Origin: Balanoglossus misakiensis
Taxonomy: Eukaryota > Hemichordata
Assembly: GCA_040954595.2 (NCBI GenBank)
Contig: CM082584.2
Span: forward strand, 8,122,001 to 8,186,000
DNA length: 64,000 nucleotides
Direction of reading: 5' to 3'
Shown: piece by piece, positions 57,001-64,000 of the stretch
How the letters are laid out: every line of letters starts with the position of its first letter
Position numbering within the stretch: position 1 is the first letter of the stretch
Notes under the pieces: generated by a model
What the model saw: the letters and a program-made list of their open reading frames with translations, nothing else
What the model was told of the DNA's origin: nothing
Database searches by the model: none
Position numbers and translations under genes: made by a program

Positions 57001-60000
57001 GATCCTCTTTTCAGCGGTACCCTTTCCGCCCGAAAACGTGACCGTCGCGCCCCTCGGGGCTTACTCCGTCTTGGCGACGTGGCAACCACCCGGCGATTGG
57101 TTCTCGTCGTACTTTCGACTTCAGTATAAAATAGAGTATTGTAGTGAATGGGAGTCGGACTGGGTTGAGGTATCTGAGCTTTTTTTCTCGTGTGTGGGTG
57201 TGTTAGGCGTTTTTTGAATGCACGGTGGAAGTCAGATATGCAGTTTGGGATGTTTTGTTTTAACACCATGGTGAATTAAACTGATATTAGTGAGTGTTTG
57301 TGTGAGCTAATTCCAGTTGCTTGTTGTTGTCATGGCAACAGCACAGTCCTTCGTCATCTCCATGACAGTAGTGGACAAACATTCGGTGATATTTTGGATT
57401 TTGTTGCGTTCGAAAACACCGGACTGTTAGAATAAAAAAAAACACTCAGTCTGAGAAATTTGTGTAAATACTTGCATAGAGTGAAACATTACCATTACAA
57501 TGTGAAATGAAATCTGAAAATGAAAGTTTTCTCTCTCAACATTCAAGAGTCCAATTCACGTTTGACATTCAATGTCATGTGAACTAAATTTGGCGTAGCT
57601 GGACACTTAAACATAATCGCTGTATTTTGAACGTGAACACTTACTAATGTCAGTATCCCGTGTGACCCTAACTAATGACCAGTTTGATAGTTGACTGTCG
57701 CTAAAAATTGGCTGTGTTGCTGCTGCTCACACGTCATACATGTAGTATCTGCATTGTGTAGTTGCTTGATTTTGTAGGGCGTCCGTCGTTACTCACAATT
57801 CAAAACTCCTGTTATCCTATTAAGTCCAATTTGCATTTGAGCGTAGTGATGTTTTCTCCAGTTCCCTGATGATAATAACAGCTTTTTTTTTTCTTGTTTG
57901 TGTGTTGAGGGCCATCGTCCCTGCATGTTTTTTTCATGACACTGGCACTAATTCCCAGTTGCCAGTGACGTATTCAGAGTGGTCACCATGGTAACCAAAG
58001 ACTAAGTGTGCGAAAACTCGAACAATGTCATGAATATTTGACGCCAATGGCATGTGCGACAGAGGAATTGGTTTCTGTGCGTGACGTATGCCGTGTTTGC
58101 ATGCATTTTATTTTGCAAAGGAGTTTACGATTATCGTCAGAGTGATGAGACAGGGAAAACGTTTTCATGAAATGCTCAAAATTTTGATAGTTTCGAAAAT
58201 GTTCTCTGAAATTTATTGGTTGCAGAAACTGAAATTGAGCTGTATTGAAGGTAAAGTTGTTAATTCCCCACTTTTTTTTTTTTTTTTTTTTTGCTGACGG
58301 CACGACAGCTTTGATTTTGACATTTTTGAGAGTGGAGGTTACCCACGCTCACTGCCCCCGCGGGTGACTCTACACAACTGTCTAATCTGCGGCCATGAAC
58401 TCTGGATAGTCCAACATATGTCCTAGTTCATCAGAAATGCATTTGTATTTCTGGTGTTGGTGATTCCATCCTTGATATTTAAGTTGGAGACATTGCTGTC
58501 CAAGTCTGAATCTGATTCCGCTCACTGCTGCTGAATCAGAAAATTACATTGTGTAATCTGTACCATGTTTTGTGAAAATGTGTAATCCTAATTTCATAAA
58601 TCCAGGAAACATTTCTGGGTCACCCCTTGATCATTTACTTTTGCTGTGGAAAGATATGACAGTTATTACCATAATTCAATGCTCCAAAAAATAATTAGAT
58701 ATAATCTCAAAATCAGTTGATAATGTGAATGTCGCATCAAACGATGCATTATCCTCTGGCACGTTTCTGTTTTCTCACTAATCACATTTTTTTACCCCAT
58801 GTACCGGTACACTCCTCCCAATTAAACCTTAGTTTAGTTTATTTGCCCGGCTGCATGTTGTTTTTGTGGTGTGTGTTAATTTTATAAACTACAATTGTGT
58901 ACTCCCAATTCTCACTACCTTAAATAGGTTTTTACTACTTAGGTGAGTGATGAAAATCTCGTATGGTTGACACAATATCAAGATGGCAAATTTTTGCAAT
59001 TCTGAAGCTTTGCAGCTGAAAAAATTATATAACCAAATTGAATGAGTTCCATATTCTAACTACAAAGAGAAATTAGTGACCAAAGGAATTCAGTTAACAT
59101 ATCATTTCTTCGAAATCTTACTTCAGTGAGTTGTCAACCTTTTTACCCACAATGCAATGTGATCTGACCCCCTAAGTAAAAACCTCTCTATGGTAACAGG
59201 AATTGATTTCACTTCTGCATGTATTTGTTATTTTCATAGACATTTTGTGACAAAATATTTATCTTAAGCATGTGTGTGCCCCATTGTTTATTTTTTTTAC
59301 AAACCTGACTCCTTTGCCTCTGTCTCATTCTCTAATTGCTTTTTCATTCTGCATTTTGCTTCTTCCATGCTCTCAGATACATACATATGACTTTCATAAT
59401 TTTGCCATTTTGAAACAATGCTGTTATGCTGAGGTTTTTGCTTTACTTTGCATAGTTACCCTCTGTGTCAGCTGTATTGTCTCTATGTTTTTGAATCAGG
59501 ATCATCTGAAATGTCCTTGTTATTTAAGTTGGGCCATCTTCTATGTGGAGAATGAAAATGGGTGATAAAAATCTATAATGTCCTCTGACCTCTTGGGGTC
59601 GTTCATGCTGTCTGGTGCTATGTTTGTCATTGTTTTCATGTCCACAATATTTTGCCTTAGTTGTTTTGCCTGTAGGAACATGTCTCGCTGCTTCTTTATC
59701 ATGTTTAGTTTCTGTTTGTACCGGGTAATGTGTACAGTCATGTACCTTTAGGAAGACACACGATCATGTCATTGGTCTTTCTGGTTTGCCGATACATACA
59801 AATGGGAAACGTTTGATTGTCATTCATCTTCTGTATATCTTTTCTTGAATTTTAATGGCCGAACCCGGTTCATTTTACCTCTCAATACTAGCATTATCTC
59901 CACACAATTTACCCCTGTTCATACTGAAGTGGCTATCTGTGGATAGCAGGCAAAGTTGGCTATTTGAAAATCAACACTTCCCAATTTCAAAGCCAGATGC

Positions 60001-63000
60001 TTATACATGAAAATCGCTCTAGTCTCACACTTTCTTCACCACTTTTTTCTTCTCTCCATTGTCCCCCCTCTTCCTCCTCTGACACTCGCTATCTGCTGCT
60101 GGGCTCGCAGGAAATCGCCAACATCAAAAAACAGACGTCCTACACCATCAGCGGGTTGCACCCGTTCACTCGCTACACTGTGCGCATCGCTGCTATGCCG
60201 GCTGCTAGCCACGGAGACTATTGGAGCGTCTGGGCTGCAGCCAGCGGACACACCCTGGAGTCAGGTACAGAAATGCCATATACGCTCATATATCCCACCG
60301 GCCCCTTAAAAAAACGTTTCCATTTTTTTTTCTTTCTTTTATTTCATTTCTGCATGATGTTCAGCTTCGTATTGATAAACAGCAACATTATCGTGTAATC
60401 GGACTCGAACCGTACACCGTGTACTTTGTCCGGGTGTCTTGTAAACCCACCGGCACGGACGGCTACTGGAGTGATTGGTCAGATGTCGTTTCGGGGAGAA
60501 CTAAAGCCAAAGGTATCTGGGGATGAAAAAGTGTGATGTTTTGCGCACAGGTTTTTTTTTAGAAATTCTCTCTCTGTCTCCCTCTGGTACCAACGGGGAG
60601 AATGACTAACCCCACACTGGATATAGTAGTCGTTCTCTCAATTTAGTGTGTTAGGACAGTGAATTGAGTCGAATGACAAATTTCAGTTGTTCAGCTTATA
60701 TCACTGTCTACGATTGCTTGACTGTAGACTAGACAAGCACAGTTGTGTGATTTCAGTGAGATGCTTGTTTGAAAAACTGGGATGGGTAGGTCTTGGATGG
60801 TCAAATTGTAGGCATCCAAATATTCATTTAAGGCAGTGAGTGAGTGATTTCATTGTGTTATCAATTGGTCCAGGGGCATCATACGGTTTACATCAAACTC
60901 TGTAGACCTCAGAGGATTTCGTTTGGTTGTAGCTCGACTCAGTCATAAAACGCAACATTTTACAGTTTTAATATCACATTTATGGATATTTTTTTTCACT
61001 CTAGCTCCTGATGAAGGTGTACGGCTGTTTATCAGTGGAGAGATCATGAAACTACCATCAAGGGATGTGACAATATCATGGATGGTAGGTTGTTAGAATG
61101 GCTCACTGTGTTTGTGTGTGCCTGTATGTGTGTGTGCACACGTGTATTTGTGTGAATTTCTCTACATGCAACAGAAATAAATATTTCACTGTTTTGAAGA
61201 ATACAGTGCATGAAAATGTAATTTTCGAAAAAAAACTCATGGATATTAATGTGTGTAATGTACGGTATAATTCTGTCCATATTTCAGCTACCAGAGAGGA
61301 GGCAAAGGAATGGAATTATCCAAGGTTTCAATATTTCGTGGATCGAAGAAGGAAATCCTACAAATATTCAATCTATCAATATCCCAGACGGAAATCAATC
61401 GTTGTTCACAATGAAAGGTAATACCAATTGCTAGTTATTAATTGCGAGCATTGAAAGACAAGCTGAATGTAATTAAACAACTTGCATTTGTTTAATTCTC
61501 TCATTGCAAATGTTCCATCAGTTTGATTTTCATAATGTTGTAAAAAGCCACCACCATTTTGGACGTGTGGTCCTCTTGCCATCGTACATGTACGTGAATG
61601 TGGTTCAAAGTTTCTTTCGCAAGGAATTGTGATATCATTTGACATTATTAATAATATACTGATAATTAAATATCTGATCACCTGCAGATCTGGATCTGTT
61701 CAGATCCTACCATGTCACCGTGACTGCATATAACAGCGTTGGATCATCGCCAGTGTCTGTGATTCGTATTGTGGATAAGACCACAGGTGAGTTTGATCGT
61801 CGGAGAAAACTATCGTATCACCCATCCAAAACCACGACTCCTTACTCCTTTTTTTTATCCGGTGTCTATCATTCTGTCACTGTCTCTCATGTCCTCTTTC
61901 CTGTATTGTCGCAGCACCCGGAGAACCACGGATCACGGAAGTGAAAGCCATCTCCAACAGCAGCATCGCGGTCACCTGGGAGGCACCTCAGAATCCCAAC
62001 GGTGTCATCATGAACTACGTGCTGGCGTACGTTGACAGTGATGGCAGCAGCAGCAGAAGCGGCAGACAGTGGTAGGTCACATTACAGTTGTGTCTCTCAG
62101 ATTTTGTTGGCCGGCTGTGAACTTGTCTTGTGCGTGAAACCATGAACGCCATTTCACAAACTCTCTCTCTTAAATGGACGACAAAGTCCTTAACTTTTGA
62201 CATTATTTTGGTTTAATATTACATGTCTTTTGGTGGGCTGTTTAATATGCAGTGAGCATCTGTTAAAAACTCAACTCACACTCTGTACTGTACTGTACAT
62301 GAGTGTTGACCAAAAATTGAATGTTGGAAGTATTTACGTGTCAGTGGGTCATTTTGCCTGCTTTAGTGAGTATATGACAACATAAGGTAAAACCAGATTG
62401 CAGATTGTGTCTTTCAATACATACTGTAACTTGAGATGACAGGTGTTTTTTATATAATACTCAAATACATACCATACTTTTGAATTTGAAAATCTTTTCT
62501 TTGTTTTGACGTCTGTTAACATTTCTGATTGGTGCTCGTTCTGTGTTCCGCAGGAAGAGAGTTGAGTTTGACAACACAGTCAATCGCTATGTCGCCAAGG
62601 ATCTACACGAGTATGTCCAGTACGAGTTCCGCATTCAAGCAAAGAATATTGTAGGATACGGTGGCTTCTCCAAAACGGTCACCGAATATACCATGGAAGG
62701 AGGTGATTATAATTATTGGGCTCAGTTTGAATTCAGTTGTATTTATAAGAGGTTTCTCTATGTTATTAGCCTTAAAAGGTTCTGGAATTTGAAACCAGCT
62801 CTATAGGGGAAAAAATTGAATTTCCTTCTAGAGTGTCCTGCAAATTTTACTGAATTTCTAGTACGTTATGAAATGTTCATTACCTGTGCAGTAATCATAA
62901 AATCTTGATTCTTGTGAAGAATTTTGACAAAGAGTTTCACCGTATAACTTTGGAAAAATCACTGAAAAATTGGCATCGTGGAATTGTGAATTATTTCATG

Positions 63001-64000
63001 CAAATGAACCCTAAAATAAGGCAGCTGGCCCCTCTGTTGTTGTGATTGGTTCATTATAGAAGGAGATAAAAGCTTCTTTGTATGTCGTTCTTCCAACAGT
63101 TCCCAGCAGTGCGCCCGTCAACCTCACACTGCAGACTCTTCCCAACGCTCCCTCCAGCCTGCTGGCCAGTTGGAAAGCTCCGTGCCTGGAAGACAGGAAC
63201 GGCATCATCCGGCAATACAACTTGGCCTTTTGTACCTACCATCCCAACGTGAATGGAGACAGCGGCAATAAGCGGATAGGTTGCCAAGGTAACGTGACGG
63301 AATGAGTCGGGCGTTATACGTGCTAATTGACGTATTTTGGCGACGTTGACAGTTTTCAAGCTTTCTCCTATAGTCATGACAGCATTCAATTTTAGCTGCT
63401 GGATTTGACATCATGTATTATTAAGATCGGTGGCCTATTGTATGTGTGTGGGCAATTTACGTCACGCACATGTATATATTATAGTTCAATTTGTTCAATA
63501 TTCTGTAGTGAATATAAAAACAGAGTAAGTAGTGAGTGGTTGCTTGCAACTGCCAGGCCCCTTATGAATGATGCAAATTTGTATTTGTATACATTGACAA
63601 TGTGTTTAACTCAGAATTGGTAAGCTAATCTTTTCCTGCAAAGACAGGGAGACATCTTTGTTCTCTGTTTCATATACCGGTACCGTATATATATATACCC
63701 GTATACAGGCCAAATGTATTAACTCATCCTGGACTTTTTGTGAAAGTTTATGAGCACATGTCAACTGCAGGCTGCTCTCTCTCTCTCTCTCTGTGTACTT
63801 AGGTGTCTATCGGTACCAAACACATAACTGGGTGATGCGTCATTCTAAACATTAATAGATGTCCTCCCCTAAATACCGCCCTCTCTTGTTCCGTCTTCCA
63901 CAGCAAAAGACGTAACCAAGGCGACGTACACGGTCCCCGATCCACAGACTCTGAAATCGAGCCGGGAACTGCTGCATTACGAAATCACCGGTCTGAAAGC
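51088..64000 (+). CDS. Class I cytokine receptor, gp130-like (Ig + cytokine-binding module + FN3), partial
   Basis: Cell-surface receptor of the helical-cytokine family, expected to signal through JAK/STAT. Exons: 51088-51187, 53251-53535, 54348-54465, 55442-55608, then 56779-56936 or 57015-57169, then 60111-60264 or 60365-60512, then 61005-61084, 61288-61417, 61688-61786, 61915-62071, 62554-62702, 63100-63288, 63904 to beyond 64000. All junctions are GT-AG and in phase. Exon 1 encodes a signal peptide (FLLLALVTTVHG, cut near residue 29). The Ig domain has C50, W71 and C108 in DSGNYSC. D1 of the binding module has the four-cysteine pattern C138, C148 (CTW), C176 and C187. D2 is FN3-like and carries the WSXWS-type motif. 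Exons 7-9, 10-11 and 12-13 encode further FN3 domains. This order matches gp130/IL6ST, but the transmembrane and cytoplasmic parts lie outside the window, so orthology is unproven. About 627 residues are seen. Large introns contain no other exon I could support. Confidence 0.9.
53993..54055. repeat. GA-rich and (GT)n low-complexity tract in receptor intron 2
   Basis: GGGGGAGAGGGGGAGG-type purine run followed by GAGA and GTGT dinucleotides. Similar short CT or GT tracts occur in other introns of this gene, for example CTCTCT near 63775-63791. Confidence 0.7.
56779..56936 (+). CDS. Receptor alternative exon 5a (first half of D2)
   Basis: 158 bp, enters in phase 1 and leaves in phase 0. It encodes about 53 residues beginning T-I-P-Y-P-P-E and ending EWEPGKWSK, the A-to-C' part of an FN3 fold including FLQYKLEYRSEW. 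Donor GTACAG. Its tandem homologue 5b starts 78 bases downstream with the same phases; about half the residues are identical. Confidence 0.9.
57015..57169 (+). CDS. Receptor alternative exon 5b (first half of D2)
   Basis: 155 bp, enters in phase 1 and leaves in phase 0. It encodes about 52 residues beginning T-V-P-F-P-P-E and ending EWESDWVE, with RLQYKIEYCSEW where 5a has FLQYKLEYRSEW. It has an extra cysteine. Donor GTATCT. Joining 5a to 5b would shift the frame, so only one can be used in a productive mRNA. Confidence 0.9.
57170..60110 (+). other. Receptor intron between the two alternative-exon clusters
   Basis: 2941 bases with no further D2-like exon that I could find. It separates 5b from 6a and is where long-range RNA pairing or other signals coordinating exon choice would be expected. 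It contains a poly-T run at about 58271-58292 and otherwise ordinary AT-rich sequence. Confidence 0.5.
60111..60264 (+). CDS. Receptor alternative exon 6a (second half of D2, WSVWA)
   Basis: 154 bp, enters in phase 0 and leaves in phase 1. It encodes EIANIKKQTSY, GLHPFTRYTVRIAAMP and DYWSVWAAASG, i.e. strands E-G of the FN3 fold with a degenerate WSXWS motif (last Ser replaced by Ala). Donor GTACAG, identical to that of exon 5a. Confidence 0.88.
60365..60512 (+). CDS. Receptor alternative exon 6b (second half of D2, WSDWS)
   Basis: 148 bp, enters in phase 0 and leaves in phase 1. It encodes HYRVIGLEPYTVYFVRVSC and GYWSDWSDVVSG, with a canonical WSXWS motif and a cysteine in the F-strand position where 6a has none. 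Donor GTATCT, identical to that of exon 5b. The intron to 6a is 100 bases; using both would break the frame. Confidence 0.9.

Noticed and set aside
57170-60110. Search for a third D2 alternative exon (5c or 6c)
   Set aside because: No further frame with PPEN/LQYK or YWSxW signatures flanked by splice sites was found between the two clusters.

Overview
This is a window of animal nuclear DNA. The genes are spliced with GT-AG introns, intergenic DNA is AT-rich, and small non-autonomous transposons are frequent. The proteins look like bilaterian orthologues. The many ACATGTACATGT-type and ACCGGT-type palindromic words resemble genomes of marine invertebrates such as amphioxus, hemichordates, echinoderms, molluscs or brachiopods. 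I cannot name the species from the sequence alone. Layout, left to right: (1) SLC30A7 (zinc transporter ZnT7), complete, minus strand, ten coding exons between 527 and 4146. (2) NADK2 (mitochondrial NAD kinase), complete, plus strand, seven coding exons between 4685 and 8273; it is divergent from SLC30A7 across a 538-base shared promoter interval. (3) Two head-to-tail genes for secreted tartrate-resistant acid phosphatase (ACP5/TRAP type), minus strand, six coding exons each, at 9832-12666 (copy A) and 13184-15778 (copy B). (4) TSFM (mitochondrial elongation factor Ts), minus strand, 16996 to about 18949, with an unresolved first exon. (5) About 32 kb (18950-51087) in which I find no convincing exon, only small repeats and low-complexity tracts. 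(6) A large plus-strand gene starting at 51088 and running off the right edge. It encodes a class I cytokine receptor of gp130-like layout: signal peptide, Ig domain, two-part cytokine-binding module, then FN3 repeats. I built the gene models by hand from splice sites and reading phase. Summed exons give open reading frames of 371 aa (SLC30A7), 422 aa (NADK2), 322 and 330 aa (the two phosphatases) and 334 aa (TSFM from its first usable Met). These are close to the usual family lengths. The most interesting observation is in the receptor. Both exons that encode the second half-module of the cytokine-binding region (D2) are duplicated in tandem: 5a/5b at 56779-57169 and 6a/6b at 60111-60512. Each pair shares the same entry and exit phase, and each exon has a length not divisible by three. 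Exactly one member of each pair must therefore be used to keep the frame, which is the architecture of mutually exclusive exons. The two 'a' exons both use GTACAG donors and the two 'b' exons both use GTATCT donors. The 'b' exons each carry an extra cysteine that the 'a' exons lack, and 6b has a canonical WSDWS motif while 6a has WSVWA. Together this suggests a receptor that swaps its ligand-binding D2 domain as coordinated a/a or b/b versions. Repeats include a TTAA-bounded MITE family (piggyBac-like), a 210-236 bp dispersed repeat in three copies, TA-flanked Tc1/mariner-like MITEs, MITEs with TACTGTA ends, and a nearly perfect 52-bp hairpin inside intron 1 of phosphatase copy A.
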